Part shown: piece after piece, positions 45,211-54,209 of the stretch
How the letters are laid out: every line of letters begins with the position of its first letter
Numbering within the stretch: the first letter of the stretch is position 1
Source: Giardia muris
Taxonomy: Eukaryota > Fornicata > Diplomonadida > Hexamitidae
Direction of reading: 5' to 3'
NCBI GenBank assembly: GCA_006247105.1
Contig: CM016925.1
Coordinates: 1,984,001 to 2,048,000 of the forward strand
DNA: 64,000 nt
Notes under the pieces: model-generated
What the model was told of the DNA's origin: nothing
Database searches by the model: none
Seen by the model: the letters and a program-made list of their open reading frames with translations, nothing else
Made by a program: the position numbers and the translations under genes

Positions 45211-47591
45211 CTTCCGCGGAGGAGCTTGGCTGCCTCTAGCAGAACATAAATTCTTCCAGCACCTCCGATGATCACCCGAGCCTTCCGAGTCATCGCCTCC
45301 TTCTGAGCAAATTTTGAGGCGCCGAACGCGGCTCGTGTGAGTTTGTCGACATTGTGGAGGAGCCGTTGTTCATCTCGTTCTGTGAGCAGTCCAGAGAACC
45401 CCTGGTTATCGAATACAAGAAGAAATCGCACATGGTTGTCAAATATGTGCGAGTCTAATAGAGCTCGTAGGCGTGTTATACATGTGGAAAATACGTCTGA
45501 CTGATGTATGAGGGGTGTGAGGAGGTTAGGACCATCAGGACCAGCAATGAATGGCTCACGAGCCATATAAGGGTCCTTGAAGAGCTGAGCCCTGTAAAAC
45601 AGGCCTCGTTCGAGGCGGACTGAGATATGTGATGGTGCCACAGCGAACACGTCCGGGCGACTACGTTTTGTCTGAGTCGATCCTCGAGCTCCCATGCTTT
45701 TCTTGTCTTCAATCGAAAACTCATCAACTCGCATATCACAAAGGACACGCTCAATAAGCCCATAGAGTGTGTATCGAAGAGCTTCCAGTTGTGAGCCGTC
45801 GATGTTGATTGGAATCACAGCCTCAGATATCTTCTCCTGAGAAACTATCCACCCAGTCAGGTAGAAACGGCCCGTCTGTAATGCACGAAGAATGCCTGAG
45901 CGTATAGAAGTTAGAATTCGCGAGTCTGGTTCGATCACCGCTTGCGATAGAGTTGTACGATGAGGTGCCTGGATAAAGGTAGTCGACCTTTTGAGCAGTT
46001 TAGGTTTAAGAATAGGTGTTTGTGGCTCATCAGTATCACTACTTGGATCTCCTGTTGGTTGGGGATCTTCTCCTTCTGTCATATTCTGTGGTCCATCCTG
46101 TATCCGGATACTAGCTTGTGGAGTGCTAATAATTGAGGGGGAAGCTGGGAATTGAGACAACTTTGTCGTTTTGAGTGCAAGAACATTAGGTTGTTGTGCG
46201 AAATTGATGAAACGAGGCTGAGAGGCTAGCTGTACATCGAGAACGTCAATATATTGTGTGAAGACATCATTAGAAAGGGAGGAAAGATAGTTAAGTGCAT
46301 CTTGAAGTTCTCCGATAAAAAGACAGGAATCCTCAAGGAAGTCCATGTTATATTTCCCCAAAACTGCCTTCTGCACCTCTGCAGTTCGTAGTAATGATGC
46401 ATGGATGCGAGTGGCGGGTGGAAAGAACTCCTGACACAAGTCTAGTGGGACATTATAAAGCCCGGTACTATTCAACCGTGATACAATAACGGTATGTTCC
46501 ACATCTGTCAAGTACCAGATACCCTCGAGGTAGATAGCGCAGGCCGTACGATCACTAAGATCCAAACATACGCATGGTATCCTGAGGCGTCTGCAGGCGA
46601 CGCAGAAGAGAACTCCGAGGTCCTTCGACTCTCTGAGAGTGTTTCCTAGCGCCTCGTAGACCCCCGTTGAATAACATTGGAGAGACCGCACGTACGATGC
46701 TGTGGGGCAATTGAAGAGCGAATGATGGTTCGCCAATGTTGAAACGAAGCTGCTATCTCCAACCAGTACTCGCCTTATGAATTCAACTATGATCAGCGTC
46801 TTAATGAAGTCGAACGCGACCATATATCGCCTCTGCCGTTTCGGGGGATATGAGACGACGTGGAGTCGCTTCTCTTGTTCTGTTACAAATGAATCCAGAT
46901 GTGTCAAGCTCATATTAGCAGTATGGAGGTGTGTGTAAAAATTCGCCGGAGATATCCCTTGCAATGGGCGAACTCCTAAGCATACGGTCATTACAATCGA
47001 TGAGTCCACACGCAACAACGCGGGAAACAAGGGTCGAAACTCGGGGAAGTCCGAGATGAAGCAAAAAAGAGCTAAGCAAGTATCCCCGCTTGGAGAGAGG
47101 TCCCCATTACCGGGGAGTGTTGCAATCAGCTCTCCCTCGCAGCACATTTGGTATAGTAAATCATAAACCTGCTCTGCCCAAGCAAGGCGAGCGTGCTCAA
47201 GCAAATGTCGATGAGGTGGTGCGACATACTGCACAGCCTCATCTCCCAATGCAGATGTGAGTCTCTGAAGCGCTTCCTCATATCCAGCACAACGTTTCCA
47301 GTCATCCAGATCAAAAAGGTAAACGTCGGCATCAGTTAGAGGGGCGTCGATACAATCACAAGGAATTGTATCGGCAACATGGATCCGATGTCTCTTAGTC
47401 CGTAGTGTATTAGAGGCATCCACTCGTGTGTGTGACGCACTACTAGGTGCGTCTGACGCGAGGCTACCAGCACTCGATAGCCGTGACATTGAGTCGGAGC
47501 TTATCTGGTCAAGAGTTTCTTCATCTATGGAGGGTGTGTCTGCGCCTGACCAAAGGCTTGTATAGCAGGGCTCACTCAATGCCGAGCCCAT
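45207..47591 (-). CDS. Degenerate transglutaminase-like protein
   Basis: A 794-residue protein. I prefer ATG 47591 (leader AAAAAACGATCG) over 47669, which would cover the divergent start at 47610. A Ser-rich N-terminus is followed by helices, then a block near residues 320-430: VYEALGNTLRESKDLGVLFC, RIPCVCLDL and YLEGIWYLTDVEHTVIV. This resembles the transglutaminase-like fold (as in kyphoscoliosis peptidase relatives), where a Cys, a His and an Asp act together. Here the Asp of TDVE is kept but the Cys position reads Ser/Thr-Gly and no His is evident, so it is probably not catalytic. A disordered segment and a C-terminal mixed domain (HVRFLLVFDNQGFSGLL) follow. The stop lies inside the split-intron processing motif. 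Confidence 0.75.
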   Translation of the reverse strand: MGSALSEPCYTSLWSGADTPSIDEETLDQISSDSMSRLSSAGSLASDAPSSASHTRVDASNTLRTKRHRIHVADTIPCDCIDAPLTDADVYLFDLDDWKRCAGYEEALQRLTSALGDEAVQYVAPPHRHLLEHARLAWAEQVYDLLYQMCCEGELIATLPGNGDLSPSGDTCLALFCFISDFPEFRPLFPALLRVDSSIVMTVCLGVRPLQGISPANFYTHLHTANMSLTHLDSFVTEQEKRLHVVSYPPKRQRRYMVAFDFIKTLIIVEFIRRVLVGDSSFVSTLANHHSLFNCPTASYVRSLQCYSTGVYEALGNTLRESKDLGVLFCVACRRLRIPCVCLDLSDRTACAIYLEGIWYLTDVEHTVIVSRLNSTGLYNVPLDLCQEFFPPATRIHASLLRTAEVQKAVLGKYNMDFLEDSCLFIGELQDALNYLSSLSNDVFTQYIDVLDVQLASQPRFINFAQQPNVLALKTTKLSQFPASPSIISTPQASIRIQDGPQNMTEGEDPQPTGDPSSDTDEPQTPILKPKLLKRSTTFIQAPHRTTLSQAVIEPDSRILTSIRSGILRALQTGRFYLTGWIVSQEKISEAVIPINIDGSQLEALRYTLYGLIERVLCDMRVDEFSIEDKKSMGARGSTQTKRSRPDVFAVAPSHISVRLERGLFYRAQLFKDPYMAREPFIAGPDGPNLLTPLIHQSDVFSTCITRLRALLDSHIFDNHVRFLLVFDNQGFSGLLTERDEQRLLHNVDKLTRAAFGASKFAQKEAMTRKARVIIGGAGRIYVLLEAAKLLRGS

Positions 47592-47609
47592 CGATCGTTT
47601 TTTGAAGTC
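47592..47609. promoter_or_regulatory. 18-bp divergent spacer
   Basis: CGATCGTTTTTTGAAGTC lies between ATG 47591 (minus) and ATG 47610 (plus). Its T6 run is an A6 leader for the minus gene. Confidence 0.45.
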
Positions 47610-48308
47610 ATGGACCCCGATAGTGATGTTGTAATCAACACGACGGATCGGGCCGAGAAGCCTTCCCATGAAAAGGAGCTGGACCCAACTGATGAGGTGA
47701 TGACCTTTGATCTGTGTGAGGCCTTACAGCCGAAGAGGAAGATGCAACTGAGTCAAGGAACTCTCCTTATTTCCTGGCGCTTTGAGGGTGCGGCTCCAAA
47801 GATCGGGAAGGCAGAGATTGATGACGTCCTCAAGGAGCTATCTATCCCGATTAGCGTGACCAATGTCCGAACCTTTCAGCACAAGGTGTATGCCGATTTC
47901 AAAGGGATTCTACGTAAGTACCAGTATGGGGAGATCGCATCGGTCCTATCCAAGAGGCACGAGGGGGTGGAGTTCTTTGCGCGGCGTGATCGCGTGAGTA
48001 GCGACGAGAAGACTACCGTCTTCCTTGGCAATGTGATCGGTCTTGATGCACAAGATTTAGCCGCACTTGTTGAGAAGGTGTGTGGCTTCGTCCCGAAGGC
48101 CGTGCGTATCCCTGAGGACAAGAGGACGGGAGGACGAAAGCCAATTGCGTACGTTGTGTGTGATACGCGTGAAGAAGCTTTACAAGCTGCCAAAGACCTT
48201 CAAGGGCAGAAGGCCGGACTATCCTCAGGCCTCCGCACCGATCTCCTCGTCCAAGAGGGTGACAACCACATCACATTACGCCAACCAAGAAGGAAGATCT
48301 TGGAGTAA
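47610..48308 (+). CDS. RRM-type RNA-binding protein
   Basis: A 232-residue protein. The C-terminal half is an RRM: RNP2 as TTVFLGNVIG (about residue 132), the alpha-1 helix DLAALVEKVCGFVPKAVRIP, and a weak RNP1 as KPIAYVVCDTREEALQAAKDL. RNP1 lacks the usual aromatic pair, but Tyr is present. An N-terminal block (GTLLISWRFEGAAPKIGKAE ... HKVYADFKGILRKYQ) may be a second, divergent RRM. RBM34/Nop12-like nucleolar proteins have this two-RRM layout, but that is only a suggestion. The C-terminus is basic (QPRRKILE). Convergent with the GSKIP-like gene, 4 bp apart. Confidence 0.8.
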   Translation: MDPDSDVVINTTDRAEKPSHEKELDPTDEVMTFDLCEALQPKRKMQLSQGTLLISWRFEGAAPKIGKAEIDDVLKELSIPISVTNVRTFQHKVYADFKGILRKYQYGEIASVLSKRHEGVEFFARRDRVSSDEKTTVFLGNVIGLDAQDLAALVEKVCGFVPKAVRIPEDKRTGGRKPIAYVVCDTREEALQAAKDLQGQKAGLSSGLRTDLLVQEGDNHITLRQPRRKILE

Positions 48309-48312
48309 AATG

Positions 48313-48585
48313 TTAAGCTAGGCTTTGGAGACGTGCACTCACCTTGGAGAGCCGTGCTTGAATGAACCCTGGTACCAGCTCACAGAGAAGACTATCAATT
48401 GTCGGGAAGGTTGATCCATTACAAGTGAATCCTTCCTCCGAGATAGTAATAGAAAGGGTATGATTAAGGGCACGAATGGTAGCTTTTCCTTGGCCCTCAA
48501 CCACCTCTGTTGTTAGGACGGCCAGCTCTCCATCGCGCTCAAGGCTCTTCAACTCCTCAAGTTCTTCGCGTACAAACCGATGCAT
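48313..48585 (-). CDS. GSKIP-like (DUF727) small protein
   Basis: A 90-residue protein starting at TTTAAATAAGGATG. Its core follows the GSKIP pattern: strands (LNHTLSITISEEGFTCNG matching the family's LELTEAGLKVVG), then TFPTIDSLLCELVPGFIQA (family: YHETVYSLLDTLSPAY) and a final helix RLSKVSARLQSL. In animals, GSKIP binds GSK3-beta and PKA regulatory subunits. The Giardia partner is unknown. Identification is by pattern in a short protein, so moderate. Confidence 0.65.
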   Translation of the reverse strand: MHRFVREELEELKSLERDGELAVLTTEVVEGQGKATIRALNHTLSITISEEGFTCNGSTFPTIDSLLCELVPGFIQARLSKVSARLQSLA

Positions 48586-48608
48586 CCTTATTTAAAAAGA
48601 CGTCGAAT
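48586..48608. promoter_or_regulatory. 23-bp divergent spacer
   Basis: CTTATTTAAAAAGACGTCGAAT-type AT-rich spacer between the GSKIP-like gene (minus) and the membrane protein (plus). Confidence 0.4.
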
Positions 48609-51065
48609 ATGATGTCACTCATCGCTTTCTCAGTATTGATGGCCCCTGTGGTAGGGGGCGTTATAGCCATGCAGAAGCAATTCGACCTGAATGTAGCCCT
48701 CAATACTCCGACAACTGTCACCCTACCCGCAGACCCCAACCCACCAGGGATCCCAATAGCTTGCCTCTTGAGTATCAAGATGAATAAGGTGGCACAGTTG
48801 AATGTAAGTGTAAGCATAGCCAAGAATACTCCACAACAAGTCGAATATTCGCTTACTGGGAAGGACTCCAAGTTTGTCTATCAAGAACTTTATATTAGAT
48901 TTAGTGCAGAGACTACCCTGACCTTTACCACTGACGAGACGGTCTCCTTGTCTGGGTTATTGGAGCCATATTATGATAGCTCTTTTGTATACCTCTCATC
49001 AGACGCCTCAGAAGTCTTATTGCACCAGACCTTCAGTCCCATTGACGGTCGGGTTGTCGTGTTCTCTAACCTGCCGTCCAATACCATCGTCCAAATGGTT
49101 GCTTGTAACTCAAGACCAGGAAACGTTCTATTCGGTGAGGCTCGTTGTATCACGGAACAACGTCTTCTCGATAGTGGCAAGTACCTCTACTTTCGGGTGG
49201 ACGGTCACGATCTTGAATACAAGTCCTCCTTGACAGATCTTCTCACCTCGGATTGGTATTTGAGGTTCAAGATCATCGCTTCTTCGGATACTAGCGCACA
49301 TGGACTGGTGCAGATGTCTATTGCGCCGGTTATGACCATTCTCGTCGACGATTTGATGGCCATCCCGCCTCCCTTTGCGGATGGTTCCAGGTATTGTTCG
49401 TTTTTCTTTCTTGATATGAAGAACGCAATAGAGCTTGCTCCTGTGATAGGGAGGCAAGCCCAAATGCCATACACGCTCTCACTCTGGATCATTAACCCTC
49501 CAGGCTATTCCGTCAACGAGGTCTGCATCAATACTGAGGCTAAAGAAGTTGTCTGTCGAATACCGAAGCAAGGGGCAAAGAACAAGGTGATAGTCAGGTT
49601 CGACGATTGGCAATATGAGGCCGAGTCGAAGTACATCCTAGTGATCTCTTATGAACTGATCAATCATCATCAAAGCGTGCAGTCTTTCGGAACCATAACT
49701 GCATTTCTTCTTGGAAGCCTCCAGGCGGACCAGTCCTACACTAATCTTCCAATCAATACGGTGGGTGCGGAGATAGCGACGGAAATGCGCGTATTACTTG
49801 GTGCAGAGTTCACCCTCGAGTCTTCGGGCACCATTGAGTTCAATTATGTTGATGTTGGAGAGGGTGTTGGCAATATGAGTTATTGCCGACCTTATGCGTT
49901 CGTTATTAACGAGAGTACTTGGGAGACTGTCTATCAGGATAACGTCCACGTTTTGCACACAGTTCCTCTTCCTCCGGGGCTATATTATTTGAAGATTAAC
50001 GCGGACTCCTCATGCTTTATCCCCACGGCCGGGTTCCGCGTCGTTATCACCCCGCATAAGCGGGAGGAGCTATATACCCTTCAGATGAAGGAGTCGTTCC
50101 CCTTAACTCTAAGAGAAGGAATGGCACCGACGGAATTTCTATACAATTATCAGTACCGAGATGGGGCGTACATATGCGTGGACTTATGTGAGGCTTTGGA
50201 GACTGACAAGGCGATCGTCACTTTGAACGAAACCCTGACATACAGTAATTATACCTCACAGCCTGGACGCAATCATACCATCACATTCACCCGAGGGACG
50301 TACCAAGGAACGTCCACGTACGTCATGGTTGAGAGCTTCGATACAAGCTATTGTTTCTTACAGGATGGAAGGACTAACTCGATTAGTGCAAATCTTATGC
50401 TGAGCCTTCAAGAGGGAGTATCGGAATTATCTGCAGAGGTATCTGTTAGGAGTATAGGAGCTCTCAAGATACCAGAAAACATCCACCTCAGTTACATGTT
50501 CACGGCCACGTGCCGTCCAATCATTGGGTTTCTAACGCATTATACAAGCCAAATCCCCATGACTGTGACGTACAACGTCCATGTTCTCTACCTCGATTGG
50601 CTCTCTGATTATACCATGTGCTCCACAGAATGTGGAGCACGGAACTTGATTCGATCGCTCTTTGGTGATGATGTGGACTTTAGTACTCTGACGCCAAGTA
50701 GTCGATATACTGTTAACATCTCGAGCTCCCAGTTCATCAACCTCGTCTTGAAGAGCAAGGTCAACTTCCTATCGACTTCAGAGTGTGCTCAACAATATGC
50801 CTACATAGTAACGTATAACGTAACGCCGTCTGAGGAGCCCCAATTCTACTTCGGCTTCGTCAGTCCCTGCATAAAGTCCCTACTGCCATGGAAGGTCATC
50901 TTGCAGCTGACGATCTCGATTTTCATAACCGTTCTCTGTTGCACAGGACTGATTGTGATCGTTGTCCTACTTCACAAGCCGACATGTCGGAAACGGAAGG
51001 CCTCAAAGCCCCGCATGAAAGTATCACAGTCTTACGTCTCACTAGCTGGTACGTCAATTCTTTGA
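48609..51065 (+). CDS. Large type I membrane (surface-type) protein
   Basis: An 818-residue protein. ATG 48609 gives an N-terminal signal peptide (MMSLIAFSVLMAPVVGGVIA). A long beta-rich ectodomain follows, with scattered Cys and N-glycosylation sequons (NES, NET, NYT, NHT and others). Near residues 765-795 there is one transmembrane segment (LQLTISIFITVLCCTGLIVI), then a basic cytosolic tail (KPTCRKRKASKPRMKVSQSY). It lacks the CXXC repeats and CRGKA tail of variant surface proteins. The tail has a possible tyrosine signal (SYVSL). No family recognised. It is divergent from the GSKIP-like gene and 24 bp from the kinase. Confidence 0.8.
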   Translation: MMSLIAFSVLMAPVVGGVIAMQKQFDLNVALNTPTTVTLPADPNPPGIPIACLLSIKMNKVAQLNVSVSIAKNTPQQVEYSLTGKDSKFVYQELYIRFSAETTLTFTTDETVSLSGLLEPYYDSSFVYLSSDASEVLLHQTFSPIDGRVVVFSNLPSNTIVQMVACNSRPGNVLFGEARCITEQRLLDSGKYLYFRVDGHDLEYKSSLTDLLTSDWYLRFKIIASSDTSAHGLVQMSIAPVMTILVDDLMAIPPPFADGSRYCSFFFLDMKNAIELAPVIGRQAQMPYTLSLWIINPPGYSVNEVCINTEAKEVVCRIPKQGAKNKVIVRFDDWQYEAESKYILVISYELINHHQSVQSFGTITAFLLGSLQADQSYTNLPINTVGAEIATEMRVLLGAEFTLESSGTIEFNYVDVGEGVGNMSYCRPYAFVINESTWETVYQDNVHVLHTVPLPPGLYYLKINADSSCFIPTAGFRVVITPHKREELYTLQMKESFPLTLREGMAPTEFLYNYQYRDGAYICVDLCEALETDKAIVTLNETLTYSNYTSQPGRNHTITFTRGTYQGTSTYVMVESFDTSYCFLQDGRTNSISANLMLSLQEGVSELSAEVSVRSIGALKIPENIHLSYMFTATCRPIIGFLTHYTSQIPMTVTYNVHVLYLDWLSDYTMCSTECGARNLIRSLFGDDVDFSTLTPSSRYTVNISSSQFINLVLKSKVNFLSTSECAQQYAYIVTYNVTPSEEPQFYFGFVSPCIKSLLPWKVILQLTISIFITVLCCTGLIVIVVLLHKPTCRKRKASKPRMKVSQSYVSLAGTSIL

Positions 51066-51089
51066 CTTGAGGTAGGAGCGAAGTAAAAA

Positions 51090-52544
51090 ATGACGGATGT
51101 CGGTGTTCGTTTCGGTGAGTATGAGGTCCGGGAGGTCCTTGGGAAGGGGGCCTTTGCAAAGGTCCGCCTGGTAGTCAACCAGAAGACTGGTATGAAGTAT
51201 GCGGCAAAAGTCATTAAGAAGGCTGGGATGTCGGCTCGTGCGATTGATAGGTTGAACTTGGAGATTGCTATCACGAAGAATATCACCCATCCGAACGTCA
51301 TCAAGCTTCACGAGGTCATCAATAGCACCTCCAAGTATTGGTTGATCGCCGACTTCTATGCTAAAGGAGAACTCTTGAAATATATGAAGGGCCCATTATC
51401 CGATGAAAAGGCCTTCGAGTACTTCATCCAGCTTGCCTGTGCGATTCGATATTGCCACAAGTTCGGCATCTGTCATAGAGACGTCAAGTTTGAGAATATT
51501 CTAGTCTCGGATGATAACCGATTAATCTTGACAGACTTTGGACTTGGCGCCATCTCCTATAGCCCGGATAAGACCTTCTACTCGCAGATAACTTGTTGCG
51601 GCTCTGCTCATTATATAGCGCCAGAGGTCATGATGGGGCTTAAGTATGATGGCCGTAAGGCGGATGTGTGGTCATTAGGAATCATCCTTTATGCTATGCT
51701 CACAGGTTCCCTACCTTTCAAGTGCACAAACGTTGAGGAGCTCATGGAATCAATGAATGCGCATGCCTTCCCTCTGCCGGACACCCTCACAAAGGATGCT
51801 AGGTCTCTACTCCTCCTCCTCCTAGAGCCTGACCCACAACGACGTCCAGACTGGAAGGGGATTTTCACCCATCCATGGGTTGCAAGTCGTTGCTCGATTG
51901 AGCGTAATTCACATAAGTACGAGGCCTGTGAGTTTCCGAACGATGTCCAAGAGGAACCGGCTCTTTGTCGTATTCAGCTCCTCACAAAACAGTATGCCTC
52001 CTTGGAGGACAAGGCGCATCCTGGGACGTATACGATACCGTTTCTCCCATCTCAACAGGCGTATCGTGAGTTGGACAAAATCCATTCTGCCGTCCGTGGG
52101 ATTTCTGGCGACCTTTCGCACATTGAGCCTCAAGCCTTAAAACCGAACGATTCCACCTTTTCGTGTCTAACATGTAATCTACCTTTAACCCCTCCGCAGA
52201 CGGCTGACTTGACTGGGTACCCCGTGAAGAAGGCCTTGCGTTTAGCGGAGATGAACCTCAGCAACTGTTTGATCCTTGCAGCCTATGGGCTCAGGAAGAT
52301 CGTCCGGGTCCCGGTGACGGTCTACTTGCATCGCTTTGCAGCGGTATCAGAGGAGCGTGTCGCAGAGGTCCGGATCTTCGGCACCGATCGGCTCTTCATG
52401 TTGATAGGCTGTCAAAGCGTCAAGATCTACGATGAGATCAGTAGTATATTGACAGCCCTATGTGCAGATTCGCGAAAGCTAGGGAAGGTAACGCTTACAC
52501 GAATCACAGACGTCACTCTCACATGCGATGCAACGAATGAATGA
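51090..52544 (+). CDS. Active CAMK-group Ser/Thr kinase, AMPK/SNF1-like
   Basis: A 484-residue protein starting at AGTAAAAAATG. The kinase domain (residues 9-270) is complete: GKGAFAKV glycine loop, AAKVIKK lysine, CHRDVKFEN catalytic loop, DFGLG metal site, CCGSAHYIAPE activation segment and HPWV at the end. The C-S-A-H-Y-x-A-P-E pattern and NVIKLHEVI resemble the AMPK/SNF1/MARK class, where activation-loop Thr is usual; here it is Thr or Cys before CGSAHY. A C-terminal alpha/beta domain (about 400-484; RVPVTVYLHRFAAVSEERVA and VRIFGTDRLFMLIG) could be KA1-like. It is the only kinase in this window with all catalytic residues. Confidence 0.92.
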   Translation: MTDVGVRFGEYEVREVLGKGAFAKVRLVVNQKTGMKYAAKVIKKAGMSARAIDRLNLEIAITKNITHPNVIKLHEVINSTSKYWLIADFYAKGELLKYMKGPLSDEKAFEYFIQLACAIRYCHKFGICHRDVKFENILVSDDNRLILTDFGLGAISYSPDKTFYSQITCCGSAHYIAPEVMMGLKYDGRKADVWSLGIILYAMLTGSLPFKCTNVEELMESMNAHAFPLPDTLTKDARSLLLLLLEPDPQRRPDWKGIFTHPWVASRCSIERNSHKYEACEFPNDVQEEPALCRIQLLTKQYASLEDKAHPGTYTIPFLPSQQAYRELDKIHSAVRGISGDLSHIEPQALKPNDSTFSCLTCNLPLTPPQTADLTGYPVKKALRLAEMNLSNCLILAAYGLRKIVRVPVTVYLHRFAAVSEERVAEVRIFGTDRLFMLIGCQSVKIYDEISSILTALCADSRKLGKVTLTRITDVTLTCDATNE

Positions 52545-52856
52545 AGCGGTTGTGACTAGTCTTGATGCTTCCGAACAATATTCTTCCTTCCTTTTCTTAT
52601 AAGAAGAAACAACTCTCTTTCTTGTTAATAAGAGAAGACGACCATCTTACTACTTTTGAAGACTCGTGAGAGTATGTATCCAATATTCATCCGTCTCCTT
52701 CTTCTTGATGAAAATTATAAGGGGATCATAAAGGAATCATTCAGGTAGCTTCCCAGTCTTTACTAACTACCCATTGAAGGATTGCCACCATCTGAATGAA
52801 CATAGATACTACATACTCGACGAATGCAATGTTAACTCACTTTACAGCCTGTAACC
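52545..52856. other. 312-bp gap between convergent genes
   Basis: No gene seen. Unusually long and AT-rich for this genome. It contains a 12-bp palindrome TTCTTATAAGAA (52594-52605), pyrimidine-rich stretches and TTGATGA (52705) with CTGA (52791), which loosely resemble C/D box snoRNA boxes. The core TTTACTAA at about 52759 only partly matches the processing motif. Evidence is too weak to call an RNA gene. Confidence 0.3.
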
Positions 52857-53726
52857 TCACGACTCATCGTACACGTAGTCGCCGGTCTGAGGATCTATAG
52901 CGCGACCTGTTTGAGGATCGCGATACCTCATGGCGACCATCTTACGCTGCCCCGTCGGCGAGATGCTCGCAACCGTGTGCCCGGGCGGCAAGTAATGGCT
53001 TATGGAGTCTATCAGGACCTGGGCCGCGTTCATCTGCGCCTGTGCGTTGTAGTCTGTATAGGGCGCCGCACCGCCCCCGGTCATCGATAGCGCCATCGAA
53101 CTCTGCTGAAGTGAAGTCCCAGTCCCAGGCCCTGGGGCGATTCCGGTGTGTTGGGCATATGTCATTTCCGGAGCAAAATCGTTACGCATGGTCTGCCCGC
53201 CCCGCATCCCTGGCGACTCTCTATAACCCCCCTGAGGAGAGGTGTTCCCCATCCCCGGAGACCCGGTCGCATACATCCCTTGTGGCGAGGTTGACCCACT
53301 ACCAGGATGACCGCCATACGGAGCCGACGCCGGATATTGTGTCACAGGATGTGAGGTCGGCTGGACTAATGGCACCTGAGAGCTACCGTCCGTACTAGCG
53401 ACTTGGTGCATGAACTGTAGAGTCGACTGCGGTGCTCCAGCACCAAGGCCGAGAACATTGGCGGTGCTTGAACCCATCGGAACAGGACCATTTCCACCCA
53501 TTGTCATACCAACCGCGGTATGTTGCTGGATAATTGGTCCCGTTGCGGCATTTCTCGGGTCTTGAAGGCTCATCATCCTTCGAGCCTGAAGAACGTGGAG
53601 AGGGATATCGCGCCCTTCCAGATCGACATAGGCGACACGCGTGCCACCCCTCCCTTGGCCACCTATCATGGTATTGACGGTCACAGGCGGGCCGGAGAGA
53701 AGACGAGAACTGGCCTCAGTCTGCAT
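52857..53726 (-). CDS. Disordered Gly/Ser/Gln/Pro-rich protein
   Basis: A 289-residue protein starting at CTTAAAAAAATG. It has two better-ordered ends: GGTRVAYVDLEGRDIPLHVL near residues 27-50 and a C-terminal block (MNAAQVLIDSISHYLPPGHT, then MRYRDPQTGRAIDPQTGDYV). The middle is low-complexity with repeats such as GSTSPQGMY and GNTSPQGGY. There is no membrane span or enzyme motif. The RDPQTGRAIDPQTGD end looks like a short tandem motif. The function is unknown. Divergent, 15 bp from the deaminase gene. Confidence 0.7.
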   Translation of the reverse strand: MQTEASSRLLSGPPVTVNTMIGGQGRGGTRVAYVDLEGRDIPLHVLQARRMMSLQDPRNAATGPIIQQHTAVGMTMGGNGPVPMGSSTANVLGLGAGAPQSTLQFMHQVASTDGSSQVPLVQPTSHPVTQYPASAPYGGHPGSGSTSPQGMYATGSPGMGNTSPQGGYRESPGMRGGQTMRNDFAPEMTYAQHTGIAPGPGTGTSLQQSSMALSMTGGGAAPYTDYNAQAQMNAAQVLIDSISHYLPPGHTVASISPTGQRKMVAMRYRDPQTGRAIDPQTGDYVYDES

Positions 53727-53741
53727 TTTTTTAAGAGCGGA
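53727..53741. promoter_or_regulatory. 15-bp divergent spacer
   Basis: TTTTTTAAGAGCGGA separates ATG 53726 (minus; leader AAAAAA) and ATG 53742 (plus). Confidence 0.45.
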
Positions 53742-54197
53742 ATGATCAGGGCTTTAAATCAGGCGCAAATCGCACTTGACGCGGGTGAGGTCCCCGTGGG
53801 CTGCGCACTTGTGGATGGGTCCGGATGCGTGATTGCCGAGGGTTGCAACCGGGTTAACGCATTACGAGATGCGACACAGCATGCCGAGCTGGTCATGCTT
53901 GGAACTCTTCCTACAGGTTTTCCTTTGAAGGATTGCACACTCCACGTCACCGTCGAGCCATGTATCATGTGTGCTAGCGCGCTAGCATGCGTCGGACTCC
54001 GCAAGGTAATTTACTACGCACGGAACCAGAAGTTCGGAGGCTGTGGGACGGTCCTTGACGTTTCTTCCCACGTTAGCTCACCGTGGACGAAGATTGATGC
54101 CAGCTTTGTTCCGTGCGACGAGGCCATTAAGCTTATGCAACAGTTCTTTGCCCGTGCAAATCCACGAACGGCAGGTCTACGCCTTTGCAAATCCTAG
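53742..54197 (+). CDS. ADAT2: tRNA adenosine deaminase, ADAT2/TadA-like
   Basis: A 151-residue cytidine-deaminase-fold enzyme that should convert A34 to inosine in tRNA anticodons, in eukaryotes together with an ADAT3 partner. The zinc site is clear: HAE (TQHAELVML, His about residue 47 with the proton-shuttle Glu) and PCxxC (VEPCIMCASAL). RKVIYYARNQKFGGCGTVLD matches the substrate-binding strand. The length fits a catalytic subunit. I start at ATG 53742; upstream frame overlaps the opposite gene. A 12-bp convergent gap separates it from the next gene. Confidence 0.92.
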   Translation: MIRALNQAQIALDAGEVPVGCALVDGSGCVIAEGCNRVNALRDATQHAELVMLGTLPTGFPLKDCTLHVTVEPCIMCASALACVGLRKVIYYARNQKFGGCGTVLDVSSHVSSPWTKIDASFVPCDEAIKLMQQFFARANPRTAGLRLCKS

Positions 54198-54209
54198 ATG
54201 CCCTAGACG

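Noticed and set aside
45162..45271. Continuation of the dynein frame past DQYQK
   Set aside because: It reads through the donor GTATGT, a GU tract and the processing motif, then antisense to another gene; it has no dynein similarity.
52700..52795. C/D box snoRNA in the 312-bp gap
   Set aside because: The box sequences are imperfect and there is no terminal stem or full TCCTTTACTCAA motif at the 3' side; kept only as a weak finding.
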